A DNA stretch of 64,000 bases from Ottowia beijingensis (GTDB lineage: Bacteria; Pseudomonadota; Gammaproteobacteria; Burkholderiales; Burkholderiaceae_C): contig NZ_JACCKX010000001.1 of assembly GCF_013423955.1 (NCBI RefSeq), positions 310,001-374,000 on the forward strand, given 5' to 3'. A program made the position numbers and the translations under genes. Below the pieces are notes generated by a model, which saw only the letters and a program-made list of their open reading frames with translations, searched no databases and was not told the origin of the DNA. Positions 51,611 to 61,329 of this stretch are shown piece by piece; the first letter of the stretch is position 1, and the number at the start of each line of letters is the position of its first letter.

Positions 51611-53660
51611 GTGCCCTCAACCGTGCCCCCACTGTCGAACGCATCCGCACCCTGGCTTTGGTCGGCCCCGCCGCCACCGGCAAGACCACCCTCGTCGAAG
51701 CGCTGCTGCAGCGCGCCGGCGCCATCGCCACGGCCGGCAGCGTGGAACGCGGCAGCACCGTGAGCGACCACGATCCGCTGGAGATCAAGGCCGGCCACTC
51801 GCTGCAATCCAGCGTGATGCACGCCGAGCACGACGGCTGCCGCATCCACTTGATCGACACGCCCGGCGCGCTGGACTTCATCGGCCAGAGCCTGCCGGCG
51901 CTGGAGGCGGTGGAGACCGCCGCCATCGTCATCAACGCCGCCGCCGGCATCGAGCCCATGGCGCAGCGCATGATGGACTACGCGGCCGAACAGCAGCTGG
52001 ACCGCCTGATCATCGTCAACAAGATCGACGCCGAGGGCGCCGAACTGGCCCGCCTGCTGGCCGACATCCAGGCCACCTTCGGCAAGGAATGCCTGCCGGT
52101 CAACCTGCCCGACGCCGGCGCCACGAAGGTGGTGGACTGCTTCTTCAACCGCGAGGGCCACAGCGATTTCGGCGCCGTGGCCGACGCACACCGCGCGCTC
52201 ATCGAGCAGGTGGTGGAGGTCGATGCCGACTTCGTCGACCGCTACCTGAACGAGGGCGACATCGACGCCGCCGAGCTGCACGCGCCGCTGGAGCAGGCGC
52301 TGCGCGAAGGCCACCTGGTGCCGGTCTGCTTCGTCTCGGCGCGCAGCGGCGCGGGCGTGGGCGAACTGCTGGACATCGTCACCCGTCTGCTGGCCAACCC
52401 GGCCGAGGGCAACCCTCCCGACTTCTTCCGGGGCGAAGGCAACGCCGCAGAGCTTATGCACGCCCAGCCCGATCCCGATGCCCACGTGCTGGCCCAGGTG
52501 TTCAAGATCAGCATCGACCCCTACGTCGGCAAGCTCGGCTTCGTGCGCGTGCACCAGGGCACCATCCGCCCGGGCACGCAGCTCTACGTGGGCGATGGGC
52601 GCAAGCCGTTCAAGGTGTCGCACCTGTACCTGCAGCAGGGCAAGGGCCATGTGGAGGTGCCCAGCGCCGGCCCCGGCGACATCTGCGCGCTGGCCAAGAT
52701 TGACGAGCTGCACTACGACGCCGTGCTGCACGACGCCGCCGAGGACAGCCACATCCACCTCAAGCCCCTGCCCTTCCCGGTGGCGGTGCACGGCATCGCC
52801 ATCGCGCCCAAGCGGCGTGGCGACGAGCAGCGCCTGTCGGAGTTGCTGGGCAAGCTGGTGAGCGAAGACCCTGCCTGCGCGTGGAGCACGTGCCGGCCAC
52901 CAACGAGACCATCGTCTACGGCCTGGGCGAACTGCACCTGCGCGTGTTGCTGGAGCGCCTGCGCGAGGTGCACAAGCTGGAGGTCGACACGCACCCGCCG
53001 CGCATCGCCTACCGCGAGACCATCACGCAGAACGCCGCCGCGCAATACCGCCACAAGAAGCAGTCGGGCGGTGCTGGCCAGTTCGGCGAGGTGCACCTGC
53101 GCATCGAGCCGCTGCCGCGCGGCGCGGGCTTCGAGTTCGTCGACCAGGTCAAGGGCGGCACCATTCCGGGCCAGTTCATGCCCGCGGTCGAAAAAGGCGT
53201 GCGCGAGGCGCTGGCCGAAGGCGTCATCGCCGGCTACCCGGTGCAGGACGTGCGCGTGATCGTGCACGACGGCAAGCACCACGCGGTGGACAGCAAGGAG
53301 ATCGCCTTCGTCACCGCCGGCAAGCGCGCCTTCCAGGCGGCCATCCGCGATGCCCGGCCGGTGGTGCTGGAGCCCATCGCGCGTGTGCACATCACCGCGC
53401 CTGAAGGTGCCGTGGGCGCCATCACCGGCGATCTGTCAGCGCGCCGCGGCATGGTCAGCGGCACCGACTCGGGCAAGCTGGGACAGATGACCGTGACCGG
53501 CCAGGTGCCGATGGCCGAACTGGCCGATTACCAGAGCCGCCTGAACGCCATGACCGCCGGCCAGGGCGCGTATGCGCTGGCGCTGGCGCACTACGAAATC
53601 GTTCCGCCGCAGGTGCAGCAGCAGTTGACGAGCCAGCACAAGGTGCAGGACGAGGACTGA
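51611..53660 (+). CDS. EF-G-like translational GTPase
   Basis: An elongation-factor-G-like protein, 683 residues after repair. G1 LVGPAATGKTTLVEAL, G3 IDTPGALDF and G4 IIVNKID are present, then EF-G domains 2-5 (QVFKISIDPYVGKLGFVRVHQG, YGLGELHLRVLLERL, YRHKKQSGGAGQFGEVHL). Divergent paralogues of EF-G (FusA2/EF-G-II type) act in translocation under stress or on special mRNAs. A GTG start at 51611 after AAGGAG needs one extra C near 51628 (TGCCCCCACTG). A second lost C near 52871 (GACCCTGCC) restores DPCLRVEHVPATNETIVYG. Confidence 0.88.
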
Positions 53661-53962
53661 GCGCTGCCGGTCGCGGCGCAGGACCCGCGTGGCACCGGGT
53701 GCAGGCGGCCGCCGCGGCCGCACGGTCCGGTGGTGCCGCGTCTATGCCATCCGCCATACGCCTTCTGGGGGACTCGACATGACGAAATTCACCCCCGCGG
53801 GCCTTGCGCGCACCCGCGCGCGCGTCTACGCTGCGGTTGAACGGAACTGAGATATTTCACCGGCCACGGGTGCGATAAATCGGGATTTGAGGGGACTGGC
53901 CGGAATGTGGTGGGATGGCCGTCTGCAAATGAGTTGCGCTGTGTGCAAATTTGGCGCGACGG
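53661..53962. other. Host/prophage boundary region without a clear gene
   Basis: A 23-codon open frame (53779-53850, MTKFTPAGLARTRARVYAAV...) has no good support. The right part is more AT-rich and contains TGCAAAT twice, 20 bases apart (53924 and 53944), and AAATCGGGATTT. The prophage's left edge should fall here. Confidence 0.4.
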
Positions 53963-54409
53963 TCAGTTGAAGCCGAATTCTGCCGCCCAGTCGCGCACGA
54001 TGGCGCCAATTTCTTCGGTGTCGCGGCGGCTGATGCCGAGGAACGGCCTGGCGGGGATGTTACCGCGGCCGAACTGGTGCGTGGCGGCGTACACCCGGTC
54101 GCTGAACACCTCCACCCGGCCGGGCGCGGTCACCTGGTAGTAGATGTGCTTGCGCAGGTAGCCGCGCTGCGTCAGGATTTTGTCGCGGTTGTGGCGCTTG
54201 CGCTCGCGCGTGCGGGGCTGCAGCGCGGCCCACGCGCCGCCGTCCGGGTCGGTCTGGGTCCTGAAGCGCTCCTGCGTGCTGCGCTGCAGGTATTCGCCCA
54301 GCCGCGGCATCAGCGTGCGGGTGTCGCGCACGCCAGTGGCCATCAGGCGCAGGCTGGTCTTGAGGCCATCCAGCGCGCGGGTGTCGATGCTGATGCTTGT
54401 GCCGGCCAT
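53963..54409 (-). CDS. Phage virion morphogenesis protein (Mu gpG-like)
   Basis: A 148-residue protein of the phage virion morphogenesis/tail completion family. It has an N-terminal helical part (ALDGLKTSLRLMATGVRD), the family's QERFRTQTDPDGGAWAAL segment and a C-terminal HQFGRGNIPARPFLGIS (the IPARPFLG motif is the family mark). It follows the F-like head gene with a seven-base gap. It is the last prophage gene on this side; the protease, scaffold and major head genes should come next but do not. Confidence 0.88.
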   Translation of the reverse strand: MAGTSISIDTRALDGLKTSLRLMATGVRDTRTLMPRLGEYLQRSTQERFRTQTDPDGGAWAALQPRTRERKRHNRDKILTQRGYLRKHIYYQVTAPGRVEVFSDRVYAATHQFGRGNIPARPFLGISRRDTEEIGAIVRDWAAEFGFN

Positions 54410-54416
54410 CCCTGCC

Positions 54417-55124
54417 TCACTGGCCCATGTTGCCCTGGGCCGCACCGCGCTGGCGGCTGCTGCCGGGGATGTACTCAAAGCCGGGGTCGATGCCCGCCGG
54501 CACCAGCACCAGGCGCGGGCCGCGCGGGTTGCGCTGGCCGATCAGGCGCTCGACCAGGTGCACTTCGGGCGCCTCGTCCGGGCCGTCCTTGCCCATGGCG
54601 GCCAGATCGCGGGGCCACAGGCCGCGCACGCTGCACTGGCAGCCCCAGCCGTTGGGCGGATAGTGCGTCTGCCACCAGGGGTCATCACGGCGCAGCACCA
54701 GGCCGTCCCAAGCCAGGTGCTGGTGGCGCGGGTTGGTCACCCAGTCAGCGTGCACGTACTGCCAGTACGGCGCCGCCTGCAGCTGCTCGTAGCGGCCGGC
54801 GGCGTAGGCGGTGTTGAGGTTGGTCTCGTAGATCACGCGGCTGCGCCAGTCGCGCCCGCCGTTGTAGTCCCAGCCGTGCGTGGCCACGATGCGGTCGAAG
54901 TCGCGGCGGAAATCCTCCAGCGTGCCGCCTTCGGCGATGGCCTTATCGACAGCCGCGCGAAAGTCGGCCACCAGCGCGTCGCGGTTGGCGCCGGCCACCA
55001 CGAACGCCCAATCGTGCTCGCGCGTGTAGATGTCGGTCCAATGCTCGGTGGGCAGGTTCAGCTTGCGCAGGAAAAACCTCACCATCTCGCCGAACGGCAA
55101 CGATCCGTAGGCCACCTCAGCCAT
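54417..55124 (-). CDS. Phage head morphogenesis protein (Mu gpF-like)
   Basis: A 235-residue minor head protein of the Mu F/SPP1 gp7 family. Visible is the conserved VIYETNLNTAYAAGRYEQL helix, followed by HADWVTNPRHQHLAWDGLVL and PPNGWGCQCSVRGL (Cys-x-Cys), typical of the C-terminal half. It starts eight bases inside the portal gene end, indicating coupling. It is shorter than full-length Mu F. Intact. Confidence 0.88.
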   Translation of the reverse strand: MAEVAYGSLPFGEMVRFFLRKLNLPTEHWTDIYTREHDWAFVVAGANRDALVADFRAAVDKAIAEGGTLEDFRRDFDRIVATHGWDYNGGRDWRSRVIYETNLNTAYAAGRYEQLQAAPYWQYVHADWVTNPRHQHLAWDGLVLRRDDPWWQTHYPPNGWGCQCSVRGLWPRDLAAMGKDGPDEAPEVHLVERLIGQRNPRGPRLVLVPAGIDPGFEYIPGSSRQRGAAQGNMGQ

Positions 55125-56735
55125 CGCCCAGGCCTCCGGCTTCCTGCAGCACCTCGTAGCGGCCGGCCAGCTGCGCCGCCGCCAGCGCCTGGGCCATGGC
55201 CGCGGCGTACTGGTCCAGCGTCATGTCGGGCAGCAGCTGCTCCAGCCCGTTGCGGATGTCGTCCAGGCTTTGCGCACGCTCCACCAGGGCGCGAATCTGC
55301 GCCAGCCAGCCGGTCACGGCCGGCGCCGCGCCGGCGGCGAGCTGCTGCGCCATGGCCTGCGGTGGCGTGGCCGCGGCGCCTGGCGTGGCGGCAGCCAGGG
55401 CCGCCAGCGGCGCATCGGCCGGCCAGGCCGCGCGCAGGCCGGCCAGGCCAAACGGCATCGGCTGCGCGGGCTGCTGCAGCACCGGCTCGCCGTCCTGCGG
55501 CATTGGAATGCCCAGCTTCTCGTGCGCCCACTTCACCGTCGGCTGCACGCCGATGCTCACCAGCTTGGGCAGCGCCTCCGAGTAGGCCGTCAGGTCCTCG
55601 GTCTCCTGCGCGTTGAGCTGGAACTGCGGGCTGCGCCGCGGCCCTCCGGCGCCAGACCGTTCAGCGCCGCCACGGCGTAGACCAGGTCGCGCGTGAGCGT
55701 GGTGTTGAGCTGCCGTACGTCGGCATCGCGCAGGTCCTTGCGCACCTCGTCGTGGATCTTGCCCAGCGCGTGCGTGCTCGACTTGCCATCGGCGCCGCTG
55801 GTCAGCGTGGCGCCCAGAATCACCTTGCTCTGGTTGCGCTCGCACCAGTTGATCATCAGCTCGAACGCCTTCGGGTCGCCCGTGGCGGCGTTGTGGAACT
55901 CCATCATCATCCCCTCGGGGATGATCCCCGCCGCGTTGTGCCCGATGGCCGCCAGCGCGCGCAGCAGCGTCAGCTTCTCGGCCTCGCTGGCGCTGGTGGG
56001 GTAGCGGCCGACGCGCAGCGGAATGCCGTAGATCTCCAGAAACTCGGCCAGGTCACCCACGCTGTAGTTCTTGAACAGGTAGGTCCACACCAGCTGGCGG
56101 AACAGCGCCGAGCGCTCCAGGTATCCGCTCTTGGCCTTGTGCACGTGGGTCAGCCAGCCGAAGGGCTGCAGCGCCTGGCCCGGCACGCCGTCCACGTGCT
56201 GGTGCGTGCGCAGGCGCAGCTCCTGCCGGTAGCCGCGGTGCAGCACGAACCACGACTGCGGCCGGTGCGTGATGGTCTTGGGCAGCCAGAAGCGCTCCAC
56301 GCGGTGCCACTCGATCTCCAGGCAGGCAAAGCCCTTGCCGATGGCGTCGGTCACATCGAACAGCACGTCTTCGAAGTCGGGGATCTCCTGCAGCAGCTCG
56401 TCCAGCTGCGCCGCGGCCTTGGCCTCGGCCGGCGTGGGCGACTTCTGAGGCGGCACCACCTCCCATTCCAGGATGCAGGCGCGGCGGCGCTTGTTCATCT
56501 CGCTGGCAATGTGGCCGTCCTTCTCCTCCATGTCCTCGAACAGCTCGAACTGCGCCGTCAATTCACCTTGCTCGGCCGCGTCCAGGATCGTGGCCAGCCG
56601 GCTCGGCGTGAGCCCGCGCGTGGGGTGCGCCTGCAGCTCGCGCTGCAGCGCCGTCAGGTGCGCCGTTTGCGGCGTCTGCAGATCGGGCATTTTCATGGGC
56701 TGCCCGTCGGGACCGAGGATGCGTGATGTGGCCAT
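55117..56735 (-). CDS. Phage portal protein, DUF935 (Mu gp29-like)
   Basis: Repaired length is 539 residues. Family segments are LTPSRLATILDAAEQGELTA, MEEKDGHIASEMNKRRRA, SVGDLAEFLEIYGIPLRVGRY and GKIHDEVRKDLRDADVRQL. The portal forms the DNA entry ring of the capsid. One lost G near 55638 (GAGGGCCGCGG) breaks the frame; restoring it joins LAPEGPRRSPQFQLNAQE. Pro/Ala-rich C-terminal helices follow. It begins five bases after the terminase gene stop. Confidence 0.9.
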
Positions 56736-56740
56736 GTCGT

Positions 56741-58146
56741 CTACCAGGTGGCTGCGCTTTCGGGCGGCGACAGGTCATCGCCCGCGTACTGCTGCTCGGC
56801 GCGCATCGCAAAGCGCGGCGCCGTGCCCGTCAGGTTGTCGAAGCCGCGCGGGTGGGTGGGCACGGCGCGCCATTCAATCGGCCCGCCCGTGCCCGCCGCC
56901 GCGTTCAGCGCCAGAAACGCTGCCCAGGTGCGGTCGGCGTGGCCGGCGCTGTCGCTCTCGGCCACAAAGCGCGGCGCGCCGGTGGGGCCGGTTTCCTTGC
57001 GCAGCTTGTGCAGGTCGGCGCGCAGCACGTTGTCGCCGGCCGGAATGCGGATGCGCCGGTCCTCGAAAGCCTCCTTGCCCAGCGTGGCCAGCGTCAGCTT
57101 GTTGGGCGCGGTGAACAGCACGCCCTCCACGCGGCTGGAGCCGTGGCGGCGCTGCGCGTCCTCGACGGGCTTCTCGCCCATGCCGGTCTGGTCCATGCAG
57201 GCGCGCAGCACGCGGTAGCGCTCGAACACCTCGGCCAGCAGCGTGTCCTGCTGGGTAAAGCTGACCCGCTTGCGGGCGATGATCTCGCGCGTCCAGTACA
57301 CGTCGCCCACCTGCTCGATCACCCAGATCACGAACAGGTCGTTGCGCGCGCCGATGTCCACGCCCACGTAGCACGGCCCGCCCGTGTAGTGCTGCGGCAG
57401 GCCGGCCAGATCGTCCTCGCAGGCGTGAATCAGCTCGTAGCTCAGCCAGGCGCTGGCCTCGTCCAGCCACTTCAGCTCGAACTCCTGCGCCCACAGGTCT
57501 TCATCGCCGGCGCCGCGGCGCAGCTCCTCGATGTCGCGCGGCAGGCCATCGGCCACCGCCTGGTAGATGTCGGTGCTGTGCCGGCTCCAGCCATCGTCCT
57601 TGCCCGTCATCAGCTCGAAGAACTTGTTGCCCTTGCCGTTGGGCGTGCTGATCACGCGCAGCTTCAGGCCGGGCTTGAGATCACCGGAAACAGCGCGCGC
57701 CAGATCGCCCGGCTGTCCTGGTGAAAGGCAAATTCGTCCAGCAGCACGTTGGCGCTGAAGCCGCGCGCCGTGTCCGGGTTGGCCGGCAGCGCGGTGATCT
57801 TGCTGCTGCCCGGCAGCTCCACCTCCAGGCTGCGCACGCTGGCGTCGAACGGCGTCTCGTACTCCTTGAAGCCCGCCTGCATGCCCCGCAGGTGCAGCTT
57901 CACGCCCTCGTTCATGGCCTCGCGCGCCTGGCGCTCGCCGCGGCTGAGGATCACCCAGCGCCGCCGCTGGCCCTGGCTTTCGGCGCGCAGGCAGTCCAGC
58001 ACGATCTCCAGCGTGCTGGTGAAGGTCTTGCCGCACTGGCGCGCGAACATGGCGATCTTGAAGCGCGACTCGTCCTGCACCCAGCGGCGCTGGTAGTCGT
58101 ACAGCTGCAGCGCCGGGCTGGCGGTGGCGACAGGCTCAGAGGTCAT
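56741..58146 (-). CDS. Phage terminase large subunit (Mu gp28-like)
   Basis: The packaging motor ATPase/nuclease has the N-terminal YDYQRRWVQDESRFK, a Walker A-like FARQCGKTF, Walker B NVLLDEFAFH, the coupling motif VISTPNGKGNKF and nuclease acidic residues in YVGVDIGARNDLFVIWV. One lost A near 57681 (CTCAAGCCC) breaks the frame; restoring it joins LFPVISKPGLKLRVISTP. The result is 468 residues. It overlaps the DUF3486 gene by 11 bases. Confidence 0.92.
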
Positions 58147-58707
58147 ACGCCGCCTTGATCACCCGCGCCAGCATCTCGGGCGCCACATCACCCGTCCGGC
58201 CCAGTTCGTCCAGCTTCTTGCGCTGCTCTTCCAGCACGCGCTTGCGCGTCTCTTCCTCCACCTTGGCTTGAAACAGCTTCAGGTTGACCGAGCTGCGGCT
58301 CAGCGTGGCGATGTTCTTGGCCGCGCTGCTCAGCAGCCCCACACGCTCAGACGTGTCGACATCGGAATCGTCCGCTTCCTGCAGCGCCAGAATGGCCTCG
58401 AACAGCTCCGTCTGCACCAGCGCCGTCAGCGCCTCGCTGCGCGCGTCCTGCTGTCGCCCGCCTGCTCGCTGATCAGCCGTGCGGCCTCGGTGCTGGCCTT
58501 GATCGCGGCCAGGCGCCGGTCCAGCTTCTGGCCGTAGCGGTGCACGGCGCTGCGGCTGGGCAGCTGCCCCGCGTTCGCCTCGGCCGGGTAACGCGCCTGC
58601 AGGTCGGCGATCAGCTCATCCAGCGTCTGCGCGCCGGTGGCCAGCATCGCTTCGATGTAGCTCTTGATCTCGGCCGGCAGCCGGCTGATGCTGCTCTTGC
58701 GTGCCAT
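58136..58707 (-). CDS. Phage DUF3486 protein (Mu gp27-like)
   Basis: A helical protein, probably the small terminase-like component in Mu-type packaging. The start MARKSSISRLPAEIKSYIEA and LPSRSAVHRYGQKLDRRL (HTH-like) are family features. The second half (ALQEADDSDVDTSERVGLLS...) is in another frame; one base near 58450 unites them as 190 residues. The terminase gene start overlaps its end. Confidence 0.88.
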
Positions 58708-58713
58708 GCCCGG

Positions 58714-59025
58714 TCACCAGTACCTGGCCGGGCGCGCAATGCCCGGCTCGCAATCGACCGTGTACTCGGCCACGTCCACGCCATGCCGCGTCAGGCTCGC
58801 GTGCCACGGCCCGTCAGGGCGGCGCTCCACCCGCACCAGCTCACGTTCGTGCAGATACTCCAGCTCGCGCCGCAGCTCCAGCGGCGTGGCGTCGGCGTAC
58901 ACGCTCTGCGCCACCGGCAGCAGCAGTGCCTCCGGGGCGCCCAGCGGGCGCGCGTTGTTCAGCGTCAGCATCACCAGCCAGCGCAGGCTCTCGCGCCGGA
59001 TGCGCGCCGTGTCAATGTTTTGCAT
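58714..59025 (-). CDS. Phage protein, winged-helix-like (Mu gp26 position)
   Basis: A 103-residue protein with an N-terminal helical TARIRRESLRWLVMLTLNNA and a winged-helix-like LRRELEYLHERELVRVERR. It occupies the position of the small gene between DUF2730 and DUF3486 in BcepMu-like phages. It overlaps the DUF2730 gene by 14 bases. Exact role unknown. Confidence 0.72.
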   Translation of the reverse strand: MQNIDTARIRRESLRWLVMLTLNNARPLGAPEALLLPVAQSVYADATPLELRRELEYLHERELVRVERRPDGPWHASLTRHGVDVAEYTVDCEPGIARPARYW

Positions 59026-59404
59026 CACTCGCTCCCACCGCGCGCAGCTGCGCGGCTTCCAACTTGCTGCCCAGCGCATCCAGCTTGGCCTCGATCACGC
59101 TCTGACCGCGGATGTAGTCCTCGCGCCTCACGTAATGCAGCGGCATGTCGGCCTTGAGCGCCAGCAGATCGCGCTCGATGCGGCGCCAGTTGTCCATCTC
59201 CTCGCGCGCCACCGACTCCATGCGGTCCAGCCGGCCCGACAGCGCATCGTGGTTGTCCGAGCGAGCCTTCTCCTGCACATCGAAACGGTGGTCCAGGTGC
59301 CGCTGCGTCTGCGCCAGCAACAGCTTGCCGCCCGCAGCGCTCGCCCCCAGCACCGTGATCAACAGCGAAATCAGGTGCCACAAATCCAGCGTGATCTGCA
59401 TCAC
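59012..59404 (-). CDS. Phage DUF2730 protein
   Basis: A 130-residue protein with one N-terminal membrane segment (LWHLISLLITVLGASAAGG) and a long charged coiled coil (DALSGRLDRMESVAREEMDNWR). This matches DUF2730 proteins found between the lysis cassette and the terminase genes of Mu-like phages. It overlaps the Rz gene stop by four bases. Intact. Confidence 0.82.
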   Translation of the reverse strand: MMQITLDLWHLISLLITVLGASAAGGKLLLAQTQRHLDHRFDVQEKARSDNHDALSGRLDRMESVAREEMDNWRRIERDLLALKADMPLHYVRREDYIRGQSVIEAKLDALGSKLEAAQLRAVGASDAKH

Positions 59405-59964
59405 TCGCCCCCGATCTCAGACAACAGCGCCGCCGCCTCGGGCTGCACCACCACGATGTGGTCCTGCAGGCCCATCACCTGGTCGGCGAGCCGCCCAGCC
59501 TCTGCCGCCAGCTCTGTGTATCGGCCTGCGCACGCGCCGAGTAATCCTCGGGCCGTGGCCGCGTCATCAGCCTCGCGCTCGGCAGCGGCGCACGTGCCTT
59601 GGGCACGTCGAACACGGCTCTCGGCGTCGCGCTGGGCGATGGTGTCGCGCAGCCCATCAGCAGTGTGCTCGGCAGCAACAGCGCGATCCAGCAGGCGCTT
59701 TTCACGTTGGGCTTGTTCATGGTCCTTCTTCACCTTCTCGCGCGCCATGCGCTGCTCTTCGGCGCGCTCGGCGCGCTGCTTGTCGATCACTGCCTCGCGC
59801 TCCTCGAGCTCGCGTTGGTTGTCGGCGCTGCTCCACTCGGTGCGGACCTCCTCGCGGCCCTGCTCGCGGTAGTGCTCCTGGCAGCTGCGCACGCCCAGCA
59901 GCAGCGCGCCCACCAGCGCGGCGGCGGCCAGGGCCTTGGCCAGCAGCCACAGCGCGGCGGTCAT
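59401..59964 (-). CDS. Phage inner-membrane spanin (Rz-like)
   Basis: A 187-residue i-spanin. It has an N-terminal membrane anchor (LLAKALAAAALVGALLLG) and a long periplasmic coiled coil (about 40-150) rich in Glu/Arg/Lys. With Rz1 it fuses the inner and outer membranes at the last step of lysis. The gene starts four bases inside the end of the transglycosylase gene. A second lipoprotein gene is nested inside in another frame. Confidence 0.85.
   Translation of the reverse strand: MTAALWLLAKALAAAALVGALLLGVRSCQEHYREQGREEVRTEWSSADNQRELEEREAVIDKQRAERAEEQRMAREKVKKDHEQAQREKRLLDRAVAAEHTADGLRDTIAQRDAESRVRRAQGTCAAAEREADDAATARGLLGACAGRYTELAAEAGRLADQVMGLQDHIVVVQPEAAALLSEIGGE
59475..59720 (-). CDS. Phage outer-membrane spanin lipoprotein (Rz1-like), nested in Rz
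   Basis: An 81-residue open frame wholly inside Rz, in a different frame. It starts MNKPNVKSACWIALLLPSTL and has a lipobox LMGC followed by a Pro/Ser/Ala-rich stretch (ATPSPSATPRA). This is exactly the layout of Rz1 o-spanins: signal peptide, Cys for lipid, Pro-rich periplasmic peptide. The nested arrangement is known in lambda and other phages. Confidence 0.82.
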   Translation of the reverse strand: MNKPNVKSACWIALLLPSTLLMGCATPSPSATPRAVFDVPKARAPLPSARLMTRPRPEDYSARAQADTQSWRQRLGGSPTR

Positions 59965-60620
59965 GGTTGCGGGCTCCACACTGCGCCCCAGCCCGCATAG
60001 CGCGGCTGCAGCTCCAGCAGAATCCGGCGCGGGTAATGCAGGTTCTCGCGGCAATGCACGGGCGCGCGGCGGGCCTGGCCGCACGCCCTGTCAATCTCGG
60101 CAATCGTGGGCGCGCGCAGCCCGGTACTGCGCGCCTCCGCCTGCCAGTGGCCCTCACCGCCGTTGTAGCCACGCAAGGCCAGCCACAGGCGGTCAAACCG
60201 GTTGAAGCGCGCCGGTGCGCGGTCGTACAGAAACTTGTCGTAGCCCACCAGCGCGCGCAGCGCCCAGGTCGGGTTGTGCGGCAGGCAGTCGGCCGTGGGC
60301 GTGCTCGTGCGCTCGCACCACCAGCGCGCGGTGGCCGGCATGAATTGCGCCATGCCGCTCGCACCCACGTGGCTCACCGCATCGGCGCGCCAGCCGCTCT
60401 CCTGGTGCACCTGCGCGGCGAAAGCGGCCACGGGTGCATCCAGGCCCCACTGGCTGTGCGCCTCGCGCAGCAGCGTCAACTTGTAGCGCGCGGCCGCTTG
60501 CGGCGGCTGCACCTGCCCGCGCACCATCGACCACATGCCTGCCGCCATCAACACCAGCAGGGCCGCGATCAGCGTGCACGCCGGCCCCGCCAGCGCGCGC
60601 ATGGCTCGCCTTGACAGCAT
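59961..60620 (-). CDS. Phage lytic transglycosylase (SLT domain)
   Basis: A 219-residue endolysin-like protein. An N-terminal signal anchor (LAGPACTLIAALLVLMAAGM) precedes the SLT core with catalytic Glu in HQESGWRADAVS, then GASGMAQFMPATARWW and LALRGYNGGEGHW. It cleaves peptidoglycan after export; a signal-anchor-release mechanism is possible. The start 60620 coincides with the end of the holin gene. Intact. Confidence 0.9.
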   Translation of the reverse strand: MLSRRAMRALAGPACTLIAALLVLMAAGMWSMVRGQVQPPQAAARYKLTLLREAHSQWGLDAPVAAFAAQVHQESGWRADAVSHVGASGMAQFMPATARWWCERTSTPTADCLPHNPTWALRALVGYDKFLYDRAPARFNRFDRLWLALRGYNGGEGHWQAEARSTGLRAPTIAEIDRACGQARRAPVHCRENLHYPRRILLELQPRYAGWGAVWSPQP

Positions 60621-60966
60621 CAGGCCCCCAGCCCCATCGCCAGCATGGCCGCCGCCACGATGATCGCGCGGCGCAGCATGGCCGCAGCCATCAGCCTGGG
60701 GTTGGCCTCGCTCACCACGCCAAGCACGCACACGTCGTCGGTGCCGCACTCGGGACTGCCCGGCGCCGGCACCTCCTCGGCGTTGTCCTCGTCGGCCTGA
60801 AAGCAGTCCGGCCGCGCGTAGGGAACAGGCTGCGGTCAATCCAATATCCGGCCACGGCCGCCATGGCCACCAGGCTCAGCTTGTACACGCTCACCGGCAG
60901 CTGCTGCGGCGCCATCAGCCACACCAGCAGCGCCAGCCCCAAGGCCACCAGAAGCCAATCCGTCAT
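60620..60966 (-). CDS. Phage holin-like membrane protein
   Basis: Repaired length 115 residues. Membrane segments are WLLVALGLALLVWLMAP, SVYKLSLVAMAAVAGYWI and, at the C-terminus, RRAIIVAAAMLAMGLGA, with an acidic middle (QADEDNAEEVPAPGSPECG). This is the BcepMu-type putative holin topology. One lost C near 60819 (TTCCCTACG) breaks the frame; restoring it joins DRSLFPYARPDCFQ. It directly precedes the transglycosylase gene. Confidence 0.82.
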
Positions 60967-60989
60967 GCGCCAGCGGCGCGAAAACAGGT

Positions 60990-61180
60990 TCAGAAGGTCG
61001 GGCACGTCCAGGTCTCCATCGAGAGGGAACAAACGTGCACGGCGCGCTGGCGCTGAAATGGCGCCACGTCGGCACGTGCACACAGTGGCCGAACCCCAGG
61101 TGAGACAGGTTGGAGCGCTCGCGCGAGAAGTGCGCGCAGCTTGCGCAGTGGTGGTGCTCGTCGCCGGGGTCGGTGGCCAT
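60990..61180 (-). CDS. Small Cys/His-rich phage protein
   Basis: MATDPGDEHHHCASCAHFSR... has HCASC, a later FGHC and an APC, giving four cysteines that could bind zinc. It is unclear where it ends: as written the frame continues into the holin region, but one lost base near 61025 would end it at 60990 with about 63 residues. Function unknown; it sits just upstream of the holin. Confidence 0.55.
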
Positions 61181-61261
61181 GCGGGCACTTTGCCGCGCGC
61201 GCGCGAGGCGGGCCAACTAAAGCGCTTTGTAGATGCGCCGTGAATGGCGTAGCAGACCAAG

Positions 61262-61286
61262 AAAAAGCCACGCAGAACGTGGCTTG
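61262..61286 (-). terminator. Rho-independent terminator (minus strand)
   Basis: On the minus strand, AAGCCACG-TTCTG-CGTGGCTT is followed by TTTCTT. It lies between the SLATT-like gene and the lysis genes, so it could separate early from late transcription. Confidence 0.75.
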
Positions 61287-61329
61287 GTGAAATGCGCGTC
61301 GACGCGGGGTAGGCGCCCGCCTGGCCGCG

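Noticed and set aside
53779..53850. 23-codon open frame at the host/prophage boundary
   Set aside because: It is short, Arg-rich, with no good ribosome site or family likeness.
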